Below are positions 16,317-24,073 of a stretch of DNA of 64,000 nt, one piece after another (positions within the stretch are counted from its first letter, which is position 1; the number at the start of each line of letters is the position of its first letter). Source of the DNA: Streptomyces sp. JH34 (GTDB lineage Bacteria; Actinomycetota; Actinomycetes; Streptomycetales; Streptomycetaceae); the NCBI RefSeq assembly GCF_029428875.1, contig NZ_JAJSOO010000001.1, positions 5,084,001 through 5,148,000 on the forward strand, read 5' to 3'. Below the pieces are notes generated by a model. It ran no database searches. It worked only from the letters and a program-made list of their open reading frames with translations, and was not told the origin of the DNA. The position numbers were made by a program, and so were the translations under genes.

Positions 16317-17063
16317 ATGAGCTTGTTCCGGGACGACGGCGTCGTGCTGCGCACGCAGAAGCTGGGCGAGGCCGACCGGATCATCACGATCCTGACCCGC
16401 GGCCACGGGCGGGTGCGCGCCGTGGCGCGCGGGGTGCGCCGCACCAAGTCGAAGTTCGGGGCGCGCCTCGAACCCTTCTCCCACGTGGACGTGCAGTTCT
16501 TCGCGCGCGGCAGCGAGCTGATCGGCCGGGGCCTCCCCCTGTGCACCCAGAGCGAGACGATCGCGCCCTACGGCGGTGGCATCGTCTCCGACTACGCCCG
16601 CTACACGGCGGGCACCGCGATGCTGGAGACCGCCGAGCGGTTCACCGACCACGAGGGCGAGCCCGCGGTCCAGCAGTACCTGCTGCTCGTCGGCGGGCTG
16701 CGCACCCTCGCGCGCGCCGAACACGCGCCGAACCTGATCCTGGACGCGTTCCTGCTGCGCTCCCTGGCGGTCAACGGCTACGCCCCCAGCTTCGTCGACT
16801 GCGCCAAGTGCGGTATGCCCGGACCGAACCGGTTCTTCTCCGTGGCGGCGGGCGGTGTCATATGCGGCGACTGCCGGGTACCCGGGAGCGTCGTACCCTC
16901 GGCGGAGGCCGTCGAACTGCTGAGCGCGTTGCTCACCGGTGACTGGGAGACGGCGGACGCGTCCGAGGCGCGTCATGTCAGGGAGGGGAGCGGACTCGTG
17001 TCCGCCTATCTGCACTGGCATCTGGAGCGCGGCCTGCGCTCGCTGCGGTACGTGGAAAAGTGA
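16317..17063 (+). CDS. recO: DNA repair protein RecO
   Basis: Recombination mediator that loads RecA on SSB-coated DNA in the RecFOR pathway. 248 aa from ATG 16317 (MSLFRDDGVVLRTQKLGEAD, the typical OB-fold start); a GTG six codons upstream is less likely. The zinc finger CAKCG and CGDC lies in the C-terminal half (about residues 162-187). Followed after 22 bp by uppS, the usual actinobacterial pairing. Confidence 0.95.
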   Translation: MSLFRDDGVVLRTQKLGEADRIITILTRGHGRVRAVARGVRRTKSKFGARLEPFSHVDVQFFARGSELIGRGLPLCTQSETIAPYGGGIVSDYARYTAGTAMLETAERFTDHEGEPAVQQYLLLVGGLRTLARAEHAPNLILDAFLLRSLAVNGYAPSFVDCAKCGMPGPNRFFSVAAGGVICGDCRVPGSVVPSAEAVELLSALLTGDWETADASEARHVREGSGLVSAYLHWHLERGLRSLRYVEK

Positions 17064-17085
17064 CACAGGGAGACGAGAGAAGCCC

Positions 17086-17916
17086 ATGGCAGTACGCGGG
17101 ATGCTCGGCGGCCGTAACCGGCGTGAGTACAAGACCCCCGAGCCGCACCCCTCCGGCGCCACCCCGCCGAAGATCCCCGGCGAGCTCGTGCCCAAGCACG
17201 TGGCCGTCGTGATGGACGGGAACGGCCGCTGGGCCAAGGAGCGGGGTCTCCCGCGCACCGAGGGCCACAAGGTCGGTGAGGGCGTCGTCATGGACGTCCT
17301 CAAGGGCTGCATCGAGATGGGCGTCAAGAACCTCTCGCTGTACGCGTTCTCCACGGAGAACTGGAAGCGCTCGCCGGACGAGGTGAAGTTCCTCATGAAC
17401 TTCAACCGGGACGTCATCCGCCGCCGCCGGGACGAGATGGACGCGCTCGGCATCCGCATCCGCTGGGTCGGCCGCATGCCGAAGCTGTGGAAGTCCGTCG
17501 TCCAGGAGCTCCAGGTCGCCCAGGAGCAGACCAAGGACAACGACAAGATGACGCTGTACTTCTGCGTCAACTACGGCGGCCGCGCCGAGATCGCCGACGC
17601 CGCGCAGCGCATCGCCGAGGACGTCGCCGCGGGGAGGCTCGACCCGTCGAAGGTGAACGAGAAGACGTTCGCGAAGTACATCTACTACCCGGACATGCCG
17701 GACGTGGACCTCTTCGTGCGCCCCAGCGGGGAGCAGCGCACGTCCAACTACCTGATCTGGCAGAGTGCCTACGCCGAGATGGTCTTCCAGGACGTCCTGT
17801 GGCCGGACTTCGACCGCCGTGACCTGTGGAACGCCTGCCTGGAGTTCGCCCGGCGCGACCGGCGGTTCGGCGGCGCGCAGGAGATCACCAAGGACGAGAA
17901 GCCCGCGGAGGGCTGA
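17086..17916 (+). CDS. uppS: Isoprenyl transferase (cis-prenyl diphosphate synthase, UppS)
   Basis: Condenses isopentenyl diphosphate onto allylic primers to make the long-chain carrier lipid for peptidoglycan synthesis. 276 aa from ATG 17086. Signature VMDGNGRWAKERGLPRTEGH carries the catalytic Asp; STENWKRS and RPSGEQRTSNYLIWQSAYAE are the other conserved blocks. Immediately downstream of recO and closed by a strong hairpin. Streptomycetes can carry more than one cis-prenyltransferase, so the chain length made is uncertain. Confidence 0.95.
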   Translation: MAVRGMLGGRNRREYKTPEPHPSGATPPKIPGELVPKHVAVVMDGNGRWAKERGLPRTEGHKVGEGVVMDVLKGCIEMGVKNLSLYAFSTENWKRSPDEVKFLMNFNRDVIRRRRDEMDALGIRIRWVGRMPKLWKSVVQELQVAQEQTKDNDKMTLYFCVNYGGRAEIADAAQRIAEDVAAGRLDPSKVNEKTFAKYIYYPDMPDVDLFVRPSGEQRTSNYLIWQSAYAEMVFQDVLWPDFDRRDLWNACLEFARRDRRFGGAQEITKDEKPAEG

Positions 17917-17920
17917 GACC

Positions 17921-17955
17921 GCGCGGAGGGGCCCCGTCGCGGGGCCCCTCCGCGC
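17921..17955 (+). terminator. Terminator after uppS / zur
   Basis: Perfect 15-bp stem (17921-17935 with 17941-17955) and a 5-base loop, 4 bp after the uppS stop and 23 bp from the end of the convergent zur gene; probably bidirectional. Confidence 0.85.
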
Positions 17956-17978
17956 CGTTCGTGGGAAGCCCCCGGGGG

Positions 17979-18413
17979 TCAGTCCCCGGAGTTCGCGCAG
18001 TCCGCGCAGGTCCCGAAGATCTCCACCGTGTGGGCCACGTTGACGTAGCCGTGCTGCGAGGCGATGGTCTCGGCCCACTGCTCCACCGCGGGGCCCTCGA
18101 CCTCGACGGCCTTCCCGCAGACGCGGCAGACCAGGTGGTGGTGGTGATCACCCGTCGAGCAGCGCCGGTAGACGGCCTCGCCGTCCGTGGTGCGCAGGAC
18201 GTCGACCTCGCCGGCGTCGGCGAGGGACTGGAGCGTGCGGTAGACCGTGGTCAGCCCGACCGAGTCGCCCCGGTGCTTGAGCACGTCGTGCAGGTCCTGG
18301 GCGCTGCGGAACTCGTCGACCTCGTCGAGCGCCGCCGCGACCGCCGCCCGCTGCCGGGTGGACCGGCCGCGTACCGGAGCCGCGTTCGTGCCACTGATCG
18401 GCGCCGTCGCCAC
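17979..18413 (-). CDS. zur: Zinc uptake regulator Zur (Fur family)
   Basis: Zn(II)-responsive repressor, 144 aa. Winged-helix DNA-binding part VGLTTVYRTLQSLADAGEVD; metal region RCSTGDHHHHLVCRVCGK; C-terminal GTCADCANSGD gives the second CxxC of the structural zinc site. GTG 18413 chosen for AGGAGG six bases upstream. It is the last gene of the znuACB-zur order on this strand, with about 65 bp separating it from the permease gene. Expected to bind the Zur box upstream of znuA (21189-21203). Confidence 0.93.
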   Translation of the reverse strand: MATAPISGTNAAPVRGRSTRQRAAVAAALDEVDEFRSAQDLHDVLKHRGDSVGLTTVYRTLQSLADAGEVDVLRTTDGEAVYRRCSTGDHHHHLVCRVCGKAVEVEGPAVEQWAETIASQHGYVNVAHTVEIFGTCADCANSGD

Positions 18414-18478
18414 AGCTGCCTCCTCGTGTCGCCCGTACGTACGTCGGGCCATTGTGCCAGCCCGCCCCGGCGTCCCGG

Positions 18479-19375
18479 TCACACCCGCACGTCGTCCTTC
18501 GCCGGGCGGGCGGCCGGTACCTCAAGGGTGCACCGGTCGGCGTCGCTCGCGCCGCCCCGGGCGCGCCTGCGGGCCAGCGGCGTGGCGAGCGCCGTGAGCA
18601 TGACGAACGCGGCGATGGCCAGCAGCACGATCGTCGCGCCCGGCGGCACGTCCTGGTAGTACGACGTCACGGTGCCGGCCAGGGTGACTGCCGTGCCGAT
18701 GACGACGGCCAGGACGAACGTCACCTTGAAGGACTTCGCGATCTGCTGCGCGGCGGCGACCGGCACGACCATCAGCGCGCTGACCAGCAGCAGGCCGACG
18801 ACCCGCATCGCGACGGTGACGGTGATCGCCGCGGTCACGGCGACGAGCAGGTTGAGCGCCCGCACCGGCAGTCCGGTGACCCGGGCGAACTCCTCGTCCT
18901 GGCTGACGGCGAACAGCTGCCTCCGCAGCCCCACGGTGACCAGCACCACGAAGGCGGCCAGCGCGACGATCGCGATGACGTCCTCCTCGGAGACCGTCGA
19001 GAGGGAGCCGAAGAGGAACGACGTCAGGTTGGCGTTGGAGCCGGTGTCCGAGAGGTTGATCAGCATCACCCCGCCCGCCATGCCGCCGTAGAACAGCATG
19101 GCCAGGGCGATGTCGCCGCGGGTGCGGCCGTACCAGCGGATCAGCTCCATCACGACCGAGCCCGCCACGGCGACCAGCGTCGCCATCCACACCGGGTTGG
19201 TGGAGAGCAGGAAGCCGAGGCCGACACCGGTCATCGCGACGTGCCCGATGCCGTCGCCCATCAGGGCCTGACGGCGCTGTACCAGGTAGATGCCGATGGC
19301 GGGCGCGGTGATCCCGACCAGGACCGCCGCGATCAGGGCCCGCTGCATGAAGGGGGGATTCAGGAATTCCAGCAT
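18479..19375 (-). CDS. znuB: Zinc ABC transporter permease (ZnuB-like)
   Basis: Membrane component of the high-affinity zinc importer, 298 aa with about eight hydrophobic segments; ABC-3 family. Conserved QRRQALMGDGIGHVAMTGVG near residues 33-52 and MRVVGLLLVSALMVVPVAAA near 220. The C-terminal tail is polar and cytosolic. Start ATG 19375 lies two bases upstream of the end of the ATPase gene region, so the genes are tightly packed. It works with the ATPase and the lipoprotein encoded upstream. Confidence 0.93.
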   Translation of the reverse strand: MLEFLNPPFMQRALIAAVLVGITAPAIGIYLVQRRQALMGDGIGHVAMTGVGLGFLLSTNPVWMATLVAVAGSVVMELIRWYGRTRGDIALAMLFYGGMAGGVMLINLSDTGSNANLTSFLFGSLSTVSEEDVIAIVALAAFVVLVTVGLRRQLFAVSQDEEFARVTGLPVRALNLLVAVTAAITVTVAMRVVGLLLVSALMVVPVAAAQQIAKSFKVTFVLAVVIGTAVTLAGTVTSYYQDVPPGATIVLLAIAAFVMLTALATPLARRRARGGASDADRCTLEVPAARPAKDDVRV

Positions 19376-19377
19376 GA

Positions 19378-20193
19378 TCAGGTCAGCAGTCCCGTCCGGA
19401 CGGGCTCGGAGGCCGCGTGGGGGTGTACGTGGTCGTGACCGGGCAGGGCGTGCTGGCCCACTGCCTCGGGGGGTGGTCCGTCGTGCATGACGCAGCCGTC
19501 CCGCAGGACGATCGCCCGGTCGATCAGCGGCTCCAGGGCGCCCAGCTCGTGCAGGACGAGCAGCACCGTCGCCCCGCCGGCGACCTGCTCGCGCAGCGTG
19601 GTGGCGAGGATCTCCTGGCTGGCCAGGTCCACGCCCGCCATCGGCTCGTCCATGATCAGCACCTCGGGCTCGGAGGCGAGCGCGCGGGCGATCAGGACCC
19701 GCTGGTGCTGGCCGCCGGACAGGGCGTTCACGGAGTCCTTCGCACGGTCGGAGAGGCCGACGAGTTCGATGGCCCGGTCCACGGCCGCCCGGTCCGTCCG
19801 GCCCGGCAGCCCGAGCTTCGTGCGGGACAGGCGCCCCGAGGAGACGACCTCGCGGATCGTCGCTGGGACGCCGCCCGCCGCCGTGGTGCGCTGCGGCACG
19901 TATCCGACGCGGGACCACCCGCGGAAGCGGCGCAGCGGTGTGCCGAACAGCTCGACGGTCCCGCCGGTGAGCGGCACCTGGCCGATGACGGAGCGCACGG
20001 CGGTGGACTTGCCGGATCCGTTGGCGCCGAGCAGCGCCACGACCTCACCGCGGTGGACGGTGAGGTCGACTCCGCGCAGCACGGCGCGTGCGCCGAGCGT
20101 CGCCGTGGCTCCGCGCATGCTGATCACGGGTTCTGGCGTACTGGGCTCTGGCACGATCGCCTCCGGTGCGGGTCGGGGTGCTTCCTGGGTCAC
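19378..20193 (-). CDS. znuC: Zinc ABC transporter ATP-binding protein (ZnuC-like)
   Basis: Cytoplasmic ATPase of the zinc importer, 271 aa. Walker A GANGSGKST, Q-loop YVPQRTT, signature LSGGQHQR, Walker B VLIMDEP, H-loop LVLHELG. The C-terminal tail contains five histidines within about ten residues (GHDHVHPH), which could bind or sense zinc; this is unusual for an ATPase subunit. The start overlaps the end of the znuA gene by four bases. Confidence 0.94.
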   Translation of the reverse strand: MTQEAPRPAPEAIVPEPSTPEPVISMRGATATLGARAVLRGVDLTVHRGEVVALLGANGSGKSTAVRSVIGQVPLTGGTVELFGTPLRRFRGWSRVGYVPQRTTAAGGVPATIREVVSSGRLSRTKLGLPGRTDRAAVDRAIELVGLSDRAKDSVNALSGGQHQRVLIARALASEPEVLIMDEPMAGVDLASQEILATTLREQVAGGATVLLVLHELGALEPLIDRAIVLRDGCVMHDGPPPEAVGQHALPGHDHVHPHAASEPVRTGLLT

Positions 20194-21167
20194 TTCGCGC
20201 CGAGTGCCTTCTGCAGCGCGGCGAGGTTGGACTCCATGACCTCGGTGTAGTCAGCGCCGGCGGACTTGTCGGTGATTCCCTCCAGCGGGTCCAGGACGCC
20301 GGTCTTCAGTCCGAGGTCCTTCGCGAGGGTCTTGGCGGTCTTGTCGCTGGCGAGCGTCTCGAAGAACACGGTGGTCGCCTTGCTCTTCTCGGCGACGGAG
20401 TGGATCTCGTCGATCCGGGCCGGGCTGGGCTCGGCCTCGGGGTCGATGCCGGCGATGCCCTCCTGGGTGAGGCCGTAGCGCTCGGCGAGGTACCCGAAGG
20501 CGGAGTGCGTGGTGATGAACGTCTTGGTGGCGGTGTTCTTCAGCCCGGTCTCGTACGCCGTGTTGAGGGCGTTCAGCTCGGTGACCAGGGCGTCGGTGTT
20601 CTTGCGGTAGTCCGCGGCGTGGTCCGGGTCGGCCTTCTCCAGGGACTTGCCCACACCCTCGGCGACCTCGGCGTACTTCACGGGGTCCAGCCAGATGTGC
20701 GGGTCGAGTCCGGCCTCCTCCTCGCCCTCGTGCCCGTGCTCCTCGCCCTCCTCCTCCTCGTGTCCGTGGTCGTGGCCGACCTCGGAGCCGTGGTTCTCGA
20801 GCGTGGTGAGCTTCGCCGCGTCCACGGTGTTCTTCACGCCGGCCTGCTCGACGGCGTCGTCGACGGCGGGCTGGACGCCCTTGAGGAACAGGATGTAGTC
20901 GGCGTCGCCCAGACCGCCGATCTGCCGGGGGGAGAGCTCCAGATCGTGCGGCTCGGTGCCCGGCTTGGTCAGGGTCGTGACGGAGACGTGCGAACCGCCT
21001 ATCTCCTCGGCCAGGAACTGCATCGGGTAGAAGGACGCCACCACGTCCAGCTTGCCGTCGCTCCCGCCCTCGGCCGCGTCGGAGGAGGAGCAGGCGGAGA
21101 GCGCGGTGAGGCCGAGCGCGACTGCTCCGGCGACGGCGGCTGTGGGTATGAGGCGGCGTACGTTCAT
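20190..21167 (-). CDS. znuA: Zinc ABC transporter substrate-binding lipoprotein (ZnuA-like)
   Basis: Extracytoplasmic zinc receptor. A lipoprotein signal peptide ends LTALSAC (Cys near residue 26 is the lipid anchor). The charged His-rich loop (HGSEVGHDHGHEEEEGEEHG, about residues 115-134) is typical of zinc-specific cluster 9 receptors; LDPHIWLDP and TTHSAFGYLAERYGL follow. I take ATG 21167; in-frame ATGs at 21176 and 21185 are possible. None has a ribosome site, so a leaderless mRNA is plausible. Heads the znuACB-zur operon under a Zur box. Confidence 0.93.
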   Translation of the reverse strand: MNVRRLIPTAAVAGAVALGLTALSACSSSDAAEGGSDGKLDVVASFYPMQFLAEEIGGSHVSVTTLTKPGTEPHDLELSPRQIGGLGDADYILFLKGVQPAVDDAVEQAGVKNTVDAAKLTTLENHGSEVGHDHGHEEEEGEEHGHEGEEEAGLDPHIWLDPVKYAEVAEGVGKSLEKADPDHAADYRKNTDALVTELNALNTAYETGLKNTATKTFITTHSAFGYLAERYGLTQEGIAGIDPEAEPSPARIDEIHSVAEKSKATTVFFETLASDKTAKTLAKDLGLKTGVLDPLEGITDKSAGADYTEVMESNLAALQKALGAK

Positions 21168-21188
21168 GACAGTCATTTTCAACAAAAC

Positions 21189-21203
21189 TGGAAACGATTG
21201 TCA
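21189..21203. promoter_or_regulatory. Zur box upstream of znuA
   Basis: The 15-mer TGGAAACGATTGTCA is a 7-1-7 imperfect inverted repeat that fits the actinobacterial Zur pattern (TGaaAatnatTttCA-like). It lies 22 bases upstream of the znuA start and between znuA and glyS. A second AT-rich patch (21172-21186) may extend the site. Confidence 0.75.
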
Positions 21204-21383
21204 ACAAGGCTGATGAGATGCCCGGATCGGGACCCGGTGACCGCGATGCGCCCCACCGATTTGATCCAAGGGGTGCGCCCGCCGGTAATCTGGTGCATTC
21301 GCCCGCCCGTCTCGCGTACAGCCCCCAGCGAGGCGCTTCGCGCCGCCCCTGTCCAGTTCCGCCGTCGTAATGAAGAGAGCACC

Positions 21384-22766
21384 GTGGCCGCCGACAAGAT
21401 CGACACCATCGTCAGCCTGAGCAAGCGCCGTGGCTTCGTCTACCCCTGCAGCGAGATCTACGGCGGCCAGCGGGCCGCGTGGGACTACGGGCCGCTGGGC
21501 GTCGAGCTGAAGGAGAACCTCAAGCGCCAGTGGTGGCGCTACATGGTGACCGCGCGCGAGGACGTGGTCGGCATCGACTCGTCGGTCATCCTCGCCCCCG
21601 AGGTCTGGGTCGCCTCCGGTCACGTCGCCACGTTCTCGGACCCCCTCACCGAGTGCACCTCCTGCCACAAGCGCTACCGCGCGGACCACCTGGAGGAGGC
21701 GTACGAGGAGAAGCACGGCAAGCCGCCCGTCAACGGCCTGGCCGACCTCAACTGCCCCAACTGCGGTAACAAGGGCACCTTCACCGAGCCCAAGGCGTTC
21801 TCGGGTCTGCTCTCCACCCACCTCGGCCCGACCCAGGACACCGGCTCGGTCGCCTACCTGCGCCCCGAGACCGCCCAGGGCATCTTCACCAACTTCGGCC
21901 AGGTGCAGCAGACCTCGCGCAAGAAGCCGCCGTTCGGCATCGCGCAGATGGGCAAGTCCTTCCGGAACGAGATCACTCCGGGCAACTTCATCTTCCGCAC
22001 GCGCGAGTTCGAGCAGATGGAGATGGAGTTCTTCGTCAAGCCGGGCGAGGACGAGCAGTGGCAGGAGTACTGGATGGAGCAGCGCTGGAACTGGTACACC
22101 GGTCTCGGCATGCGCGAGGAGAACATGCGGTGGTTCGAGCACCCGAAGGAGAAGCTCTCCCACTACTCCAAGCGCACCGCTGACATCGAGTACCGCTTCC
22201 GCTTCGGCGGCAGCGAGTGGGGCGAGCTCGAGGGCGTGGCGAACCGTACCGACTACGACCTCAAGGCGCACTCCGAGGCCTCCGGCACGGACCTCTTCTA
22301 CTACGACCAGGAGAAGGGCGAGCGCTACACGCCGTACGTCATCGAGCCCGCGGCCGGCGTCGGCCGCTCGATGCTGGCCTTCCTCCTCGACGCCTACAGC
22401 GAGGACGAGGCCCCCAACGCCAAGGGCGTCATGGAGAAGCGCGCCGTCATGCGCCTCGACCCGCGCCTCGCGCCGGTCAAGGTCGCCGTCCTCCCGCTGT
22501 CCCGCAACCCGCAGCTCTCGCCGAAGGCCAAGGGCCTCGCCGCCGACCTGCGGCAGAACTGGAACATCGAGTTCGACGACGCGGGCGCCATCGGCCGCCG
22601 CTACCGCCGTCAGGACGAGATCGGTACGCCGTTCTGCGTCACCGTCGACTTCGACACCCTCGACGACAACGCGGTGACCGTGCGCGAGCGCGACACCATG
22701 AAGCAGGAGCGCGTCTCCCTGGACCAGATCCAGAGCTACCTCGGCTCCCGTCTGCTGGGCTGCTGA
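21384..22766 (+). CDS. glyS: Glycyl-tRNA synthetase (class II, homodimeric type)
   Basis: Charges tRNA-Gly. 460 aa, the length of the bacterial alpha2 GlyRS. N-terminal motif 1 region KRRGFVYPCSEIYGGQ; a zinc-binding insert CTSCHKRY and CPNCGNKG (about residues 90-135); motif 2 GKSFRNEITPGNFIFRTREF; motif 3 region AGVGRSMLAFLLDAY. GTG start at 21384 (GAGAG upstream) gives MAADKIDTIVSLSKRRG. Divergent from znuA. Confidence 0.97.
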   Translation: MAADKIDTIVSLSKRRGFVYPCSEIYGGQRAAWDYGPLGVELKENLKRQWWRYMVTAREDVVGIDSSVILAPEVWVASGHVATFSDPLTECTSCHKRYRADHLEEAYEEKHGKPPVNGLADLNCPNCGNKGTFTEPKAFSGLLSTHLGPTQDTGSVAYLRPETAQGIFTNFGQVQQTSRKKPPFGIAQMGKSFRNEITPGNFIFRTREFEQMEMEFFVKPGEDEQWQEYWMEQRWNWYTGLGMREENMRWFEHPKEKLSHYSKRTADIEYRFRFGGSEWGELEGVANRTDYDLKAHSEASGTDLFYYDQEKGERYTPYVIEPAAGVGRSMLAFLLDAYSEDEAPNAKGVMEKRAVMRLDPRLAPVKVAVLPLSRNPQLSPKAKGLAADLRQNWNIEFDDAGAIGRRYRRQDEIGTPFCVTVDFDTLDDNAVTVRERDTMKQERVSLDQIQSYLGSRLLGC

Positions 22767-22786
22767 CCGCACCCTCCGTCCGTACC

Positions 22787-22821
22787 AGGCCCCCGGTTCC
22801 GCCCCACGGAACCGGGGGCCT
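22787..22821 (+). terminator. Terminator after glyS
   Basis: Perfect 15-bp stem (22787-22801 with 22807-22821), 5-base loop, 20 bp after the glyS stop. Confidence 0.85.
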
Positions 22822-22860
22822 CGTGCACACTGGGCGCACCCGTCCACAGGGAGGCCCAGG

Positions 22861-23064
22861 ATGCCGTCCATGACCACGAGCAAGGTCAGCAGATGGGACC
22901 GGCACGGCCGTGAACACGTCGTCCACGTAAGGAAGTCGGGGACGCGGCGGCAGCTGAGCTGCGACACCTGCGGGTGGCGCAAGGCCGCTCAGTTCCTGCC
23001 CTGGCTGAAGGCCGAGGAGCACCTGACCGAGGCCCATCAGGCCACGGTCGACCCGACCGCCTGA
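22861..23064 (+). CDS. Small zinc-finger-like protein
   Basis: 67 aa basic protein. The pattern CDTCGW followed about 18 residues later by H-x4-H (EHLTEAH) resembles a C2H2-type finger, with a conserved tryptophan-rich middle (FLPWLKAEE). Start ATG 22861 has AGGGAGG seven bases upstream; ATG 22870 is the alternative. It follows the glyS terminator and so probably has its own promoter. I do not recognise a named family. Confidence 0.7.
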   Translation: MPSMTTSKVSRWDRHGREHVVHVRKSGTRRQLSCDTCGWRKAAQFLPWLKAEEHLTEAHQATVDPTA

Positions 23065-23154
23065 GCCCGCGCCGGGGAGCGCTCGGGGCGTTGCCGCGGG
23101 CGTGGCCGAGAAAAACCGGATGAGGTGCCCCTGCGGCCGGGGTACCTTTCCGTC

Positions 23155-23184
23155 ATGTCTTCGTTCTTCCAGATCTACGAGTGA
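23155..23184 (+). CDS. Possible 9-codon upstream ORF
   Basis: ATG to TGA encodes MSSFFQIYE, 80 bp upstream of the next small gene. No ribosome site precedes it, but a promoter-like GGTACCTTTCCGTC sits just before the ATG, so it could be a leaderless micro-ORF. Chance occurrence is also possible. Confidence 0.25.
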   Translation: MSSFFQIYE

Positions 23185-23264
23185 GCGCGCGACGGGCCCG
23201 ACCGCCCGTCGCATCGATACACGACACGTCATCCTCACTTCCTCACCATGAACGGGAGAACGCC

Positions 23265-23465
23265 GTGGCGAAGAGCCGCAACAACCTTCTCGGCGTGGGC
23301 GGGCAGCGCAAGAAGCTGTCCGCCGCGGAACGACAGGGCGCGGGCCCCGCGCGCGACAAGGACCGCAAGGTCGCCGAGGACAGGAAGCAGGAGCTGGTGC
23401 GCAAGATGCGTGAGCGCGCCGCCGCGGAGACCGCTCCGGCGCAGGACGCACCGGCCGGGAGCTGA
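23265..23465 (+). CDS. Small basic protein, conserved in streptomycetes (possibly DUF6243)
   Basis: 66 aa, very charged: starts MAKSRNNLLGVGGQRKKLS and continues with a Lys/Arg/Glu-rich helix (KDRKVAEDRKQELVRKMRER) and an Ala/Pro tail. No membrane segment or enzyme motif. GTG start with GGGAG six bases upstream. I recall a small family of this kind in Streptomyces (DUF6243), but the assignment is from memory and no function is known. Confidence 0.65.
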   Translation: MAKSRNNLLGVGGQRKKLSAAERQGAGPARDKDRKVAEDRKQELVRKMRERAAAETAPAQDAPAGS

Positions 23466-23536
23466 CCTCCTCGCACGACCCGCACGGACGGGCCCGGATC
23501 ACCTCGTGATCCGGGCCCGAGCCCGTCCCTTCCCGC

Positions 23537-23965
23537 TCACCTCACCGCACGGGGGAGCCGCAGGCTCAGCAGAGTCGTCAGGACGACGGCCGCCAGCTGC
23601 ACCAGCAGCGTCACGATCAGCGCGTCCCGCATCCCGGCCCCGGACGCCAGCGACAGGAACAGCGTCCCGAGCGTGGCGACCCCGAGGGCCAGGGCCGCCT
23701 GCTGGGTCGTCGTCATCACGCCGCCACCCACCCCGGCCCGCTCGGCCGGCACGTCGGACAGCACGATCCGGATCAGGACCGGCAGCTGCAGGCCCTGCCC
23801 CAGCCCCGCGATCGCGACGCCCGGCAGCAGTCCCAGCAGTCCGAGGTCCGGCCAGCCCTGCCACACGGTCAGCGCCAGCACCGTGACGCCCACGCCCTGG
23901 ATCATCCCGCCGGCCGTCACCACCCGGCTGCCGAAGCGCCGGACCGCGGACGCCTGAGCGGCGGC
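23537..23965 (-). pseudogene. C-terminal remnant of an MFS (DHA2/EmrB-type) transporter
   Basis: The frame encodes about 140 residues resembling the last four membrane segments of a 14-segment drug exporter, including a GLGQGLQLPVLIRIVLSDVP loop and MTTTQQAALALGVA, ending LSLRLPRAVR. The frame closes with an in-frame stop immediately upstream, at the edge of a duplicated 30-bp sequence, and no N-terminal part is present. A deletion has therefore removed about two thirds of the gene. Confidence 0.8.
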
Positions 23966-23972
23966 ATGGCGG

Positions 23973-24038
23973 GTACCTCAGGGCGGCCTGGGCGGGCGGG
24001 TCCGGCAAGTACCTCAGGGCGGCCTGGGCGGGCGGGTC
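23973..24038. repeat. Two 30-bp direct repeats, 36-bp period
   Basis: The sequence beginning GTACCTCAGGGCGGCCTGGG and ending GGGTC is repeated identically at 23973-24002 and 24009-24038. It borders the broken MFS gene and precedes the dihydrouridine synthase gene. Confidence 0.85.
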
Positions 24039-24073
24039 TCCGTGCCACCGTGCGGGTACGGGACAATGGGGCC

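Noticed and set aside
20166..21383. Long open frame on the plus strand running into glyS from the znuA region
   Set aside because: It is antisense to the znu genes; the glycyl-tRNA synthetase homology begins only at GTG 21384, which has a ribosome site.
23155..23184. The micro-ORF MSSFFQIYE as a functional peptide
   Set aside because: No ribosome site and too short to separate from chance; kept only as a low-confidence feature.
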